From Flectobacillus major DSM 103 (GTDB lineage Bacteria > Bacteroidota > Bacteroidia > Cytophagales > Spirosomataceae), in the NCBI RefSeq assembly GCF_000427405.1, contig NZ_KE386491.1, positions 1,905,001 to 1,969,000 of the forward strand: a stretch of 64,000 bases of DNA. The letters are read 5' to 3'. The position numbers were made by a program, and so were the translations under genes. The notes below the pieces were generated by a model that saw nothing but the letters and a program-made list of their open reading frames with translations, searched no databases and was not told the DNA's origin. This document shows, piece after piece, positions 1 to 7,960 of this stretch (the first letter of the stretch is position 1; every line of letters begins with the position of its first letter).

Positions 1-642
1 TCGTCGGTAAAGATTACCTCATCGTCTATATTCGTTATAAAGATTCATGACAATAGTGCCTTTGTTGGGCTTTCAGATGGAACAGTTGTGGTAATGGATG
101 TAGCTCTTTTTCTAGTAAAAAAACATATCAAGGCTTCTGATAAAAGTGTTCGGAGTATAGATATTAATCCTTTTACCAACGAATTGGCGGTAGCCTACAG
201 CGATTTTACTATCAAGATTTTTGATTTGAGTGATTTAACTTTAAAGCATATTATTCAAGCTCACCAAAATTCCGTTTTTACGGTAAAGTATTCTCCAGAT
301 TATCAATTTTTGCTGAGTGGTAGTCGAGATGCACACTTGAAGGTTTGGAAGGTAAGTGATAACTATACTATTCATCAAGATATAGTTGCACACTTGTTTG
401 CTATCAACGATATTTGTTATCGCTCAGATGGTAAATTATTTGCTACCTGTAGCATGGACAAATCTATTAAAGTTTGGGACGCTCAAACATTTAAGTTGCT
501 CAAAGTAATTGACCGAGCCAGACATGCAGGGCATGGAACATCTATCAATAAACTGCTATGGTCTGAATATGAAAATCTTTTAATATCTTCGTCCGACGAT
601 AAAAAGGTATCAGTATGGCAAATAAAAGAAAAAGTTTCATAA
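1..642 (+). CDS. WD40-repeat protein, 5'-truncated by window edge
   Basis: The reading frame is open from base 1, so the start lies upstream of the window and 213 residues are visible. The visible part carries at least five WD-type blade ends (GTVVVMD, FTIKIFD, AHLKVWK, KSIKVWD, KKVSVWQ), spaced about 40 residues apart and with typical SPDxxxLxSGSxD stretches between them. WD40 proteins form beta-propellers used as protein-interaction platforms; no catalytic domain is visible. The last blade sits at the very C-terminus, so the whole protein may be one propeller. Its partner cannot be told from this sequence. The stop is followed by about 125 bp before the DivIVA-domain gene. Confidence 0.85.
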   Translation, partial: SSVKITSSSIFVIKIHDNSAFVGLSDGTVVVMDVALFLVKKHIKASDKSVRSIDINPFTNELAVAYSDFTIKIFDLSDLTLKHIIQAHQNSVFTVKYSPDYQFLLSGSRDAHLKVWKVSDNYTIHQDIVAHLFAINDICYRSDGKLFATCSMDKSIKVWDAQTFKLLKVIDRARHAGHGTSINKLLWSEYENLLISSSDDKKVSVWQIKEKVS

Positions 643-691
643 AAAGACGGTTCGAGTGCATAAATAGCGAATAAATAACTATATTAATTGA

Positions 692-747
692 TACCTTTGT
701 AGAAGCAGACATCCTACGTGTTTTTGTCCTAAGTAAATTGCTTAGGA
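692..747 (+). promoter_or_regulatory. Candidate -7 box and leader hairpin before the DivIVA-domain gene
   Basis: TACCTTTG at 692-699 fits the Bacteroidota -7 consensus TAnnTTTG, but no TTG is seen at the right distance upstream. It is followed by a small hairpin, TCCTAAG at 727-733 and CTTAGGA at 741-747, then an AT-rich run, 20 nt before the ATG at 768. The hairpin could be a weak terminator for the WD40 gene or part of the leader. Confidence 0.35.
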
Positions 748-767
748 TTTATTAATAAAATACAGAT

Positions 768-1877
768 ATGAGAATTACTCCCTTAGAAATCAGACAGCAT
801 ACTTTTGATAAAAGTTTTAGAGGATATGATACCGAATCGGTTGACGCATTTTTATTATCCCTTTCGCAAGAATGGGAGCGTGTTGCCGAAGAAGTAAGAG
901 TGACCAAACAGCAATTAGACAAAGCTGAACAAGAGGTTAATCGTGTCAAAGAAATAGAGACAAGTTTGTTCAAAACCCTAAAAGTAGCCGAAGATGCTCA
1001 GAAAGAGATTAATGATAAAGCCTATGCCGAAGCTGCCAAGATTGTAGATGAAGCCAAGGTAGAAGCTACAAAAATTATCGAAAATGCTCGTATCGAAGCC
1101 GATGCTATTGCTAATGAAGCCCGCAGAAATGCCAATATTACCGTTACCGATGCTGAAAGCAAGGCCACTTACTTGGTAGAAGATGCCGATAATAAACTGA
1201 AAAGTTTTGAGCGTGATACCAAAGCTCTGGAACGTTACAAAGATTTGTTAGTTCAAGAATTGAAAAAATTTGCTACCGATACTCTCGATAAGGTAGCGAA
1301 GTTTGAAGAACGTACAAGCGTTGCGACTGTCGTAGAACCAAGCAGTATCGACGTACCTATCGAGCCGATTACTGAACCTGTTCCAGAACAAGCTCATGCT
1401 GTTCCATTAGCAACAGAAGTTGCTACCGACGAGTCACCTGCCGAAGAACTTCCTTTGGTAGAGTTTGAACCCGCCAATGATTTTGACGATGAGAATGACG
1501 AGCTTCCAACAGTTTCGGCTATTGTTCACAACGAAGAAAAGCATTTGGCCGAGCCTTCAGACAGAGATGATGAAGAAGCAGAGTTGCCAACGTTGTCGGC
1601 TATTTTACAGCAAGACTTTATGGAGACAACTACCCTCGAATATGAAACAACGCATGAAGAGGCTGAAGCAGAGGAGTCGTCTAAAGAGGAAACCTCAACG
1701 ATTCAAGACAATACCGAAAGTCTGATAAAAGAGGCTAAGTCCACAAAACGTCCTAAAAAATTGACAGATGGCAAAGACTTAGGCTTGCCAACGGTTTCGT
1801 CGGTAATGGAGGAATTTAAAAAAGACAATCCTGGTAGTATCAATAATGGGGGAGGTTCTTTTTTTGATTCGTTCTAA
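768..1877 (+). CDS. DivIVA-domain coiled-coil protein with acidic tail
   Basis: This 369-residue protein opens with a DivIVA-type N-terminus (MRITPLEIRQHTFDKSFRGY, then DTESVDAFL), the segment that in Gram-positive DivIVA/GpsB binds curved membrane. A long coiled coil rich in Ala/Glu/Lys follows (about 30-180). The rest is an acidic, probably disordered tail (about 185-350) ending in a Gly/Ser/Phe-rich tip. The tail holds three spaced copies of a short motif: ELPTVSAIV, ELPTLSAIL and GLPTVSSVM. DivIVA proteins organise cell poles, division or cell-wall synthesis in Firmicutes and Actinobacteria; the role in Bacteroidota is not established to my knowledge. The repeated motif looks like a docking peptide, which is inference. 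The gene is monocistronic, with a terminator at 1997-2026. Confidence 0.8.
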   Translation: MRITPLEIRQHTFDKSFRGYDTESVDAFLLSLSQEWERVAEEVRVTKQQLDKAEQEVNRVKEIETSLFKTLKVAEDAQKEINDKAYAEAAKIVDEAKVEATKIIENARIEADAIANEARRNANITVTDAESKATYLVEDADNKLKSFERDTKALERYKDLLVQELKKFATDTLDKVAKFEERTSVATVVEPSSIDVPIEPITEPVPEQAHAVPLATEVATDESPAEELPLVEFEPANDFDDENDELPTVSAIVHNEEKHLAEPSDRDDEEAELPTLSAILQQDFMETTTLEYETTHEEAEAEESSKEETSTIQDNTESLIKEAKSTKRPKKLTDGKDLGLPTVSSVMEEFKKDNPGSINNGGGSFFDSF

Positions 1878-1966
1878 TAACTGAGCGAATGAATAATAGA
1901 AATTTAACAGCCAATCAAGTTGATTTTGTAAAATTTACTATTGTCTAAGCCCCATAAAGTATTGCC

Positions 1967-1995
1967 TTGATACCCAAACAATATGTATAGTTTTG
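1967..1995 (+). promoter_or_regulatory. Candidate folB promoter
   Basis: TTG at 1967-1969, an 18-bp spacer, then TAGTTTTG at 1988-1995 matches the Bacteroidota TTG/TAnnTTTG promoter pattern. The expected start of transcription (around 2001) falls inside the 5' arm of the terminator hairpin at 1997-2026, so promoter and terminator overlap. Confidence 0.5.
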
Positions 1996-1996
1996 T

Positions 1997-2026
1997 GTCA
2001 GGTAGGAAACTACCTGACTTTTTTTT
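1997..2026 (+). terminator. Intrinsic terminator between the DivIVA-domain gene and folB
   Basis: A perfect 9-bp stem, GTCAGGTAG and CTACCTGAC, closed by a GAAA tetraloop and followed by eight T. It lies about 120 bp after the DivIVA-domain stop codon and 24 bp before the folB ATG at 2050. Upstream in-frame start codons for folB would lie inside this hairpin, which supports the later start. Confidence 0.8.
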
Positions 2027-2049
2027 GTACTTTTAAAAAGATAATTTCA

Positions 2050-2400
2050 ATGGGAACAATTTCATTAGAAGGTTTAGAGTTTTTTGCCTATCATGGTTTT
2101 TATGAAGAGGAAAGGAAAATGGGAAATAGATACCAAATCGATATTCAGATTACCACCGACTTTAGTGAAGCTGCCGAAAAAGACCAACTAAAAGCTACCG
2201 TAAACTATGTAGACCTTTATAATATTATAGCAGAAGTTATGAAAATAAAGGCAAAACTTCTTGAACACATCGGACAACTGATTATCGAAAAGGTTAGAGA
2301 GGTGTATCCTAATATCGACGAAGTTCAGGTAACTGTATCCAAGTTTAACCCACCAATAGGAGGGGTTTGTACTCGTGCAAAAGTTACGCTTCAAGGATAG
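2050..2400 (+). CDS. folB: Dihydroneopterin aldolase
   Basis: The 116-residue product begins MGTISLEGLEFFAYHGFYEEER, the conserved substrate-pocket segment of FolB (YHG followed by EE), and ends with the usual VTVSKFNPPIGG signature. FolB converts 7,8-dihydroneopterin to 6-hydroxymethyl-dihydropterin plus glycolaldehyde in folate synthesis, in the cytoplasm as a homo-octamer. The length is normal for the family. An in-frame start 57 nt upstream lies in the terminator hairpin and adds a non-family N-terminus, so I chose the ATG at 2050. The later folate gene folC is also in this window, at 20.5 kb, but is not linked. Confidence 0.92.
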   Translation: MGTISLEGLEFFAYHGFYEEERKMGNRYQIDIQITTDFSEAAEKDQLKATVNYVDLYNIIAEVMKIKAKLLEHIGQLIIEKVREVYPNIDEVQVTVSKFNPPIGGVCTRAKVTLQG

Positions 2401-2463
2401 AATCATACATAATCTTGTTTATATTTGTTTATTTATTGGTATCATTTTATACACAAATTTTCA

Positions 2464-3486
2464 ATGGCTCATCAAGTCACAATTAAAGATATAGCAAGGC
2501 AATTAAATATTTCTGTTGCAACGGTTTCCAGAGCTCTTCGAGATATGCCAGATATCAAGCCTGAAACCAGACAGGCCGTGCTTGACTTGGCAAAGGAGTG
2601 GGACTACCAGCCCAACGTGTTAGCTACGAGTTTGGTAAAAAGTAGAACCAAAACATTAGGTGTTATTGTACCTGACTTAGGCTACCATTTCTTTTCGGCG
2701 GTAGTAAAAGGTATAGAAGCAGAAGCCTTTCATCGTGGGTATAGCCTATTACTTACCCAAACTGGTGAATCTTACGAACGAGAATTAATCAACCTCCAAA
2801 CATTATCACGAGGGCAGGTAGAAGGGTTTATTATTTCGCTGTCGCAAGAAACTTCTAATTACGAACACCTCAAGCGTTTACAAAGAAAAGGTATTCCAAT
2901 GGTATTTTTCGACAGAGATGCTGTTGAAATAGATGTATCCAAAGTGATGGTTGATAATGTTGGAGCTGCCTACGAAGCCGTACAACATTTACTAGATAAT
3001 GGGTGTAAAAAAATTGCGATTTTGGCAGGGCCTAAAAATGTAACGGTAAGTAACCAACGATTAGAAGGGTACAAAAAAGCACTAAAAGATGCAGGTATTC
3101 AAGTAGATGAAGCATTGATTGTTCATGGTGAGTATAATTTAGAAAAAGCCATAGCTCTAACTACGCAGTTGGCCGAACTCAATGAAATCCCCGATGGACT
3201 TGTTGTAGTAAGCGACCGCCTAGCAGTAGGTTCAATCATGGCACTAAAAGCAAAAGGTATTAGAATTCCAGAAGATGTCGCTGTCGTAAGTTTCAACGAC
3301 GAACCTATCTGCTCACTAATCACACCAACCCTGAGTAGCGTGGCTCAGCCCACAGCCGAAATAGGTAGAATGGCTACTTCACTATTAATAAACCAAATAG
3401 AAGATGGCGAAGAGTTTTATAAACCACAAGTAAGGGTTTTGAAAACAGAACTCAAAATCAGAGAATCGTCTAAAAGATATAGCTAA
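2464..3486 (+). CDS. LacI/GalR-family transcriptional regulator
   Basis: The 340-residue protein starts MAHQVTIKDIARQLNISVA, the LacI-type helix-turn-helix with the hinge region around residues 45-60. A periplasmic-binding-protein-like sensor domain follows (TLGVIVPDLGYHFFSAVVKGIEAEA onward, then the D-R-D dimer region). LacI-family proteins in Bacteroidota usually repress sugar-uptake or degradation loci in response to a sugar or phosphorylated sugar. Here no sugar genes adjoin it; the next gene is a secreted peptidase, so the target is unknown. I chose the ATG at 2464 because it puts the HTH at the very N-terminus; an upstream alternative start at 2425 adds an untypical extension. A strong terminator follows at 3517. 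Confidence 0.9.
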   Translation: MAHQVTIKDIARQLNISVATVSRALRDMPDIKPETRQAVLDLAKEWDYQPNVLATSLVKSRTKTLGVIVPDLGYHFFSAVVKGIEAEAFHRGYSLLLTQTGESYERELINLQTLSRGQVEGFIISLSQETSNYEHLKRLQRKGIPMVFFDRDAVEIDVSKVMVDNVGAAYEAVQHLLDNGCKKIAILAGPKNVTVSNQRLEGYKKALKDAGIQVDEALIVHGEYNLEKAIALTTQLAELNEIPDGLVVVSDRLAVGSIMALKAKGIRIPEDVAVVSFNDEPICSLITPTLSSVAQPTAEIGRMATSLLINQIEDGEEFYKPQVRVLKTELKIRESSKRYS

Positions 3487-3516
3487 GCTAGTAGGCTTAC
3501 ATAGTATAACAGTAGC

Positions 3517-3544
3517 AATGTGACCCGATTTATCGGGTCACATT
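3517..3544 (+). terminator. Intrinsic terminator after the LacI-type gene
   Basis: A perfect 13-bp stem (AATGTGACCCGAT with its complement) closed by only two T and followed by TTTCTTTT. It lies 31 bp after the stop codon. Confidence 0.85.
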
Positions 3545-3639
3545 TTCTTTTATAAACACATTTGATTTTTGTTTGATAATGAGCCTTTAGCTATTATTTT
3601 CACTTGAATAATTACCAATAGTAATAATCAACAAATCGA

Positions 3640-3659
3640 AATGAGATAATTACCTCATT
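3640..3659. promoter_or_regulatory. Near-perfect palindrome upstream of the S9 peptidase
   Basis: AATGAG-A-TAATTA-C-CTCATT reads the same on both strands apart from one A/C pair. It sits 20-39 bp before the ATG at 3679, a place where a dimeric repressor could bind. The divergently placed LacI-type gene product is one candidate but the site does not resemble a classical LacI-family CG-centred operator. Confidence 0.4.
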
Positions 3660-3678
3660 CCTAAAAACCAATTCATCA

Positions 3679-6480
3679 ATGAAGAAACCCCTGTACGCCG
3701 CAGTGTTCCTGCTGGCATCGTTATCTGCGTATGCCCAACAGCCTCAAAGCTTGCCTCCCAATGCCAAGAAAAAATTAACTCATGATGTGTATGATGGATG
3801 GAAAGAAATTCCTGATAAACAAATTTCGCCCGACGGCAATCATATTGTTTATGCCTTGAACCCCCAAGAAGGTGATGGTCGTGTTGTAATTTATACTACC
3901 AAAACAGCCAAAGAGGATTCTGTAAGACGAGGTGCCGATATAACGCTTACCGACGATTCGCAATTTGCTGTTTTTAAGATAAAACCTCAACTAGCTTTGC
4001 TGAAAGACTTGAAACGCAAAAAGAAAAAAAAGGAGGATATGCCCAAAGACTCTTTGGCTATTTATGCTTTAAAGACGGGAGTCCTTACCAAAATCCCAAA
4101 TATTGTTTCGGTTAAATTACCAGAAAAACAAGCTTCATGGGTGGCTTACCAAACAGAATCTATTGTTGGAAAAAATGCTACTCCTAAAGGTAAAGCTAAG
4201 AAGGAATCGGAAACCAATGGTTATAAATTAGTTGTACAAAAACTTACTGGACAAACCAAAGTTGAGTTTGGCTTTGTAACAGAATATGATTTTTCTAAGT
4301 TTGGTCAAAAAATAGTTTTTAGCACCACTGGCAATGATTCTACTTTACTATCGGGCGTTTATGTTTATGATGTAGCCACAGGAAATCTCCAAAGTGTTTT
4401 TCAGGAAAAAGGAAAATTCAAAAAGCTAAGTCTTTCCCAAGATGCCAATCAGGTAGCGTTTATTGCCGACCTTGATACCAATGCCAAGACACTCGTTAGG
4501 TTACCAAAGCTCTTTTATTGGAAAAGTGGTATGACTACCGCTCAAAAGGTTGTCGATGAGTCTCAGAGCTTTGCACCAGCTGGATGGCTACTTAGCGAGA
4601 ATTATCAGCCTAAGTTTTCTAAAAATGGACAAAGGCTGTTTTTTGGAACAAATCCTCGTCCTATAGTACAAGACACGAGTTTGTTGGCCGAAGAGATTGT
4701 CAATGTAGAAGTTTGGCATTGGCAAGATAAAAAACTCCAAACCCAACAAAAGGTTACTTTGGAGGAAGATAAAAAACGCTCATATTTGGCATATCTCAAT
4801 TTGATAGATATGAAGGTGACTCAGATTGGAACAAAAGATATTCCACAGGTAAGTTTAGATAAAGAGATTGCTAATGATATATTATTGATGACCACCGATG
4901 TACCTTATTCACAAGAACATTGGGATTGGAATACCAAAAGAGATGTGTATCTCTTTAATTTGAATGATGGGTCTAAAAAACAAATTGCAAAGGCATTACA
5001 AGGAATGCCAAGTTTGTCTCCAAACGCAAATTTTGTCACTTGGTGGTCACTTTCTGATACAGCTTGGTTTAGTTACTCTGTTAAGATGGATAAATTAGTA
5101 AAACTAACTGATAATAAGGCGATTAAGTGGTACGAAGAGGACGACGACCACCCCGACCTACCACCGTCGTATGGTATGGCAGGATGGCTAAATGACCAAG
5201 AAAAGCCCCTTTTAGCCCTTTATGAACGCTTTGACATTTGGTTATTTGACCCTTTTCTAGCATCTAAACCCGTACAAGCGACTCTCGGGCGGTTGTCGAA
5301 GACTAGAATGAGAGCCGTAAATCTGGATACCGATAGCAAATTCGTCGACCTACGATTAGTTACTACTTTTAATGAAACTACCAAGTCGGAGGGATACGCC
5401 AAACTTGGAGTAAATGCTAAAGGTGTCTGGGAAACTAAAAAATTAGTTGAAGAGGCTTGTATGTTTTCAAACCCAATCAAAGCTAAGCAGTCGGATAAGA
5501 TAATCTTTACGAAACAAAACTTCCAACAATTCCCTAATATCTATTTATCGGATCTATCGTACAAAACCGTACAAAAGGTTTCAGAAGCTAACCCTCAACA
5601 AGCAGAATATTTATGGGGGACAGTTGAGTTGGTAAATTGGCAGTCTATCGACAACAAGCCATTGCAAGGATTATTGTATAAGCCCGAAAATTTTGATGCA
5701 AATAAAAAGTATCCAATGATTGTGTATTATTACGAACGCAATTCTGATAACCTTCACAATCATATTGTTCCTGCTCCAATTCGGTCGTATATCAACTATT
5801 CTTATTTTACATCAAATGGCTATATTGTATTTGTGCCTGATATAATTTATACAGTAGGAGAGCCTGGCAAAAATGCTTATAATTGTATTATTCCGGGAGT
5901 CGAAAAATTGACTAGTCAAGGATTTGTCAACAAAGACCGTATCGGAATTTCGGGGCATAGCTGGGGAGGCTATCAAACAGCCTACCTTGTAACACAAACA
6001 AATATCTTCAGAGCTGCCGAAGCTGGTGCTCCCGTTTCAAATATGACAAGTGCTTATGGTGGTATTCGTTGGGACTCAGGACTTTTACGCCAAGCTCAGT
6101 ACGAAAGAACACAGTCGAGAATAGGAGGGACACTTTGGGAAAAGTTTGATAAATATGTAGAAAACTCACCACTGTTTTTTGCACCTAAAGTACAAACCCC
6201 ATTATTGATGATGCATAACGACGATGACGGTGCTGTGCCATGGTATCAAGGTATTGAATATTATGCAGCCCTGAAGCGATTGAATAAACCTGTTTGGATG
6301 TTGAACTACAATGGCGAAAAGCATGGATTAACCCTTCGGAAAAATAGGAAGGATTTTGCCAAGCGGATGTATCAGTTCTTTGACCATTATTTGAAAGATG
6401 CACCTGCACCACTTTGGATGACAGAAGGTTTACCAATGATAGAAAAAGGAATAAATCAAAAATTAGAATTAAATAAATAG
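3679..6480 (+). CDS. Secreted prolyl-oligopeptidase family (S9) serine peptidase
   Basis: The 933-residue protein has a signal peptide (MKKPLYAAVFLLASLSAYAQ), a long N-terminal region that in this family is a beta-propeller, and a C-terminal alpha/beta-hydrolase domain. The catalytic triad is visible: nucleophile Ser761 in GHSWGGYQ, an Asp in the NDDDGAVPW stretch (848-850) and His882 in GEKHGL. S9 enzymes of this kind cleave peptides, often after proline or as dipeptidyl/acyl-aminoacyl peptidases, probably in the periplasm here. A lysine-rich insert lies near residues 113-120. The stop codon abuts a copy of the dispersed intergenic repeat (6481-6656), which brings a terminator. Confidence 0.9.
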   Translation: MKKPLYAAVFLLASLSAYAQQPQSLPPNAKKKLTHDVYDGWKEIPDKQISPDGNHIVYALNPQEGDGRVVIYTTKTAKEDSVRRGADITLTDDSQFAVFKIKPQLALLKDLKRKKKKKEDMPKDSLAIYALKTGVLTKIPNIVSVKLPEKQASWVAYQTESIVGKNATPKGKAKKESETNGYKLVVQKLTGQTKVEFGFVTEYDFSKFGQKIVFSTTGNDSTLLSGVYVYDVATGNLQSVFQEKGKFKKLSLSQDANQVAFIADLDTNAKTLVRLPKLFYWKSGMTTAQKVVDESQSFAPAGWLLSENYQPKFSKNGQRLFFGTNPRPIVQDTSLLAEEIVNVEVWHWQDKKLQTQQKVTLEEDKKRSYLAYLNLIDMKVTQIGTKDIPQVSLDKEIANDILLMTTDVPYSQEHWDWNTKRDVYLFNLNDGSKKQIAKALQGMPSLSPNANFVTWWSLSDTAWFSYSVKMDKLVKLTDNKAIKWYEEDDDHPDLPPSYGMAGWLNDQEKPLLALYERFDIWLFDPFLASKPVQATLGRLSKTRMRAVNLDTDSKFVDLRLVTTFNETTKSEGYAKLGVNAKGVWETKKLVEEACMFSNPIKAKQSDKIIFTKQNFQQFPNIYLSDLSYKTVQKVSEANPQQAEYLWGTVELVNWQSIDNKPLQGLLYKPENFDANKKYPMIVYYYERNSDNLHNHIVPAPIRSYINYSYFTSNGYIVFVPDIIYTVGEPGKNAYNCIIPGVEKLTSQGFVNKDRIGISGHSWGGYQTAYLVTQTNIFRAAEAGAPVSNMTSAYGGIRWDSGLLRQAQYERTQSRIGGTLWEKFDKYVENSPLFFAPKVQTPLLMMHNDDDGAVPWYQGIEYYAALKRLNKPVWMLNYNGEKHGLTLRKNRKDFAKRMYQFFDHYLKDAPAPLWMTEGLPMIEKGINQKLELNK

Positions 6481-6656
6481 TAAACATGAGTTATCCCGAA
6501 TTTTGGAACTAAGATTATTCTCCAACTATTTATCAAAAAAAGCGGTCGAAAATTTTTTTTCGACCGCTTTTTTTGATATTATTTTAGGCACACAATATTA
6601 CGTATCTAAGATAAGGTAATCACCCATTCACTCAATTAGGAATGACACATGTTTAT
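6481..6656. repeat. Dispersed intergenic repeat, copy A
   Basis: The left end TAAACATGAGTTATCCCGAA starts one base after the peptidase stop. The right end, read on the minus strand, is TAAACATGTGTCATTCCTAA followed by TGAGTGAATGGGTGATTACC, matching the left ends of copies at 41931, 53781 and 60310. The element therefore has inverted termini. A terminator-like hairpin fills its centre. The minus-strand TAA at 6655-6653 is the stop codon of the barstar-like gene. No coding sequence is visible inside. Confidence 0.75.
6531..6578. terminator. Bidirectional terminator in repeat copy A
   Basis: A 22-bp stem, with GCGGTCG and CGACCGC at its core, AAAA/TTTT inside and A7/T7 outside, closed by TTTT. 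It serves the convergent peptidase (+) and ribonuclease/inhibitor (-) transcripts. Confidence 0.85.
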
Positions 6657-7069
6657 GCTTCATCTTCGTAAGTAATACCAATTGTTTCTAAATCATCTAC
6701 CCCCAGCTCTGAAGGTTCAATCAATATCTTAATAGATTTAAGGTCATCATCTCGTCGCCATTCTTCGGCTGCATCATCCAGTATTGTCAAGATAATTTCA
6801 CGTAACTCATCATTCTCTTCTGATAAGAACTCATCATAATTTCTAAAAACCAAGAAAATATTTTTCTCGCTGAGCCATTCTAAGTCATTAATCATTTCGT
6901 CGAAAGCATCTAAGTTAGCCCCAAATTCTTCAGGAAATTTTAAGCTTGCTGCGATATTAGTATAAAACTCTTTAACAGTTGTGTTTAATTCGCCATCCAC
7001 CATTACAACTAAAGTTTTGTGGTCTGATATTTTTGTACACAAGTCACTGAGAATTTTGAAATTAGCCAT
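6653..7069 (-). CDS. Barstar-family ribonuclease inhibitor
   Basis: This 138-residue acidic protein carries the barstar core: LKFPEEFGANLDAFDEMI (43-60) aligns with the LALPEYYGENLDALWDCL helix of Bacillus barstar. Barstar plugs the active site of barnase with residues of that helix; its key Asp39 appears here as Glu58, a conservative change, and Asp35 is kept as Asp54. The protein is longer than barstar (about 90 residues) by an acidic C-terminal tail. It starts 7 bp after the stop of the ribonuclease gene, so the two are co-transcribed, toxin first. There is no signal peptide, so it acts in the cytoplasm. The stop codon TAA lies in the end of repeat copy A. Confidence 0.85.
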   Translation of the reverse strand: MANFKILSDLCTKISDHKTLVVMVDGELNTTVKEFYTNIAASLKFPEEFGANLDAFDEMINDLEWLSEKNIFLVFRNYDEFLSEENDELREIILTILDDAAEEWRRDDDLKSIKILIEPSELGVDDLETIGITYEDEA

Positions 7070-7076
7070 AGTATTT

Positions 7077-7571
7077 TTAGTGTTGTAACTGTTTTGCAGG
7101 AATTAATTGGAAAGTACGGTAGTGGTCAGATGTATAATAGGCTTTTCCATCTGAGCCTGTTACCATTCTTTCAGCACCACGATTTTTCCCTTGTATTTTG
7201 GGGTTTACGTCCCATTCTTGATATACGATTTTTTGACCTTTTTCGTCTTCTGTTGGAAGTAATTTTTCGTAATTACTAAACTTTCTGCCACCCACATAAC
7301 CTTCTTTGGCGCGGCCATTTTCTTTAACATATCGTAAAATATCAAAAGCTTTTTGAGGAATATCTCCAGTAGATTGGATACGTTGATTTTGAGCGTTTTG
7401 ACGACTTTTATAGTCATATAGCTCTTTATCGTGTTTGGCTCTATGTTTTTTCTTTTTACTTTGAAAGTCATACTGATGCTCTTGGACAGAAGCCGAGGTA
7501 ACAAAAGAAGAGCTTCCTAGTAAAAAAATGACAAGCAAGAAAAGGCCTTTTATATATTTGAGAATTGACAT
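7077..7571 (-). CDS. Secreted barnase-like ribonuclease (N1/T1/barnase fold)
   Basis: The 164-residue protein has an N-terminal signal peptide or anchor (hydrophobic 9-27), a basic linker (38-64) and a microbial-ribonuclease domain (about 70-160). Barnase landmarks line up: Glu119 in YQEWDVNP (general base, barnase Glu73), Arg131 and Arg135 in NRGAERM (Arg83, Arg87) and His150 in YTSDHYRTF (His102). The E-R-R-H spacing is 12, 4 and 15 against barnase 10, 4 and 15. All four catalytic positions are intact, so it is probably active RNA endonuclease, exported. The inhibitor gene follows by 7 bp. Roles could be phosphate/nucleotide scavenging or a toxin against neighbours; the sequence does not decide. 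Confidence 0.88.
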   Translation of the reverse strand: MSILKYIKGLFLLVIFLLGSSSFVTSASVQEHQYDFQSKKKKHRAKHDKELYDYKSRQNAQNQRIQSTGDIPQKAFDILRYVKENGRAKEGYVGGRKFSNYEKLLPTEDEKGQKIVYQEWDVNPKIQGKNRGAERMVTGSDGKAYYTSDHYRTFQLIPAKQLQH

Positions 7572-7960
7572 GAAATAGAATGGTTATATATTTTCGGTAA
7601 AGCTACAAAATTATCTAAACGAGATAACGTTATAGAGGTAATAAACCCCAAAAAAACAGTAATTACTTTAAAATGAGATACTCAATAACGCCCCAAATAT
7701 GTCAATTGTTGTACCAATAATTAGATTCCTATTAAAATGCTATAACAGGTAGGATACATTCTTCTCTGAGATTTGCAAACCCCCAAAAAATTCACGAAAT
7801 TTGTATAAATAGGCTAATTTTTGGTATTTAGTCCATTGATATGGAAGCGTAAATTTCCGTAATATTTACCTTGATTGAAAGGATGTGTAGGCATTTTTAT
7901 GCGTGAACAGATGTACTTTCAGGCCAGTGTCTAAATGTCCCAAATTCGTAATCAAATAAT
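7572..7960. other. Intergenic region between the ribonuclease gene and gyrA
   Basis: 389 bp without a supportable gene between divergent transcripts. A minus-strand -7 box TAATTTTG (plus coordinates 7606-7613) could drive the ribonuclease/inhibitor operon, though no TTG lies at the expected -33 position. I see no convincing promoter pair for gyrA and no riboswitch-like structure. Confidence 0.5.

Noticed and set aside
752-973. Minus-strand frame over the start of the DivIVA-domain gene
   Set aside because: Antisense to a clear gene, no motif.
7572-7960. Riboswitch or structured leader before gyrA
   Set aside because: No conserved folding pattern was found by eye; the region is AT-rich with no strong stem.
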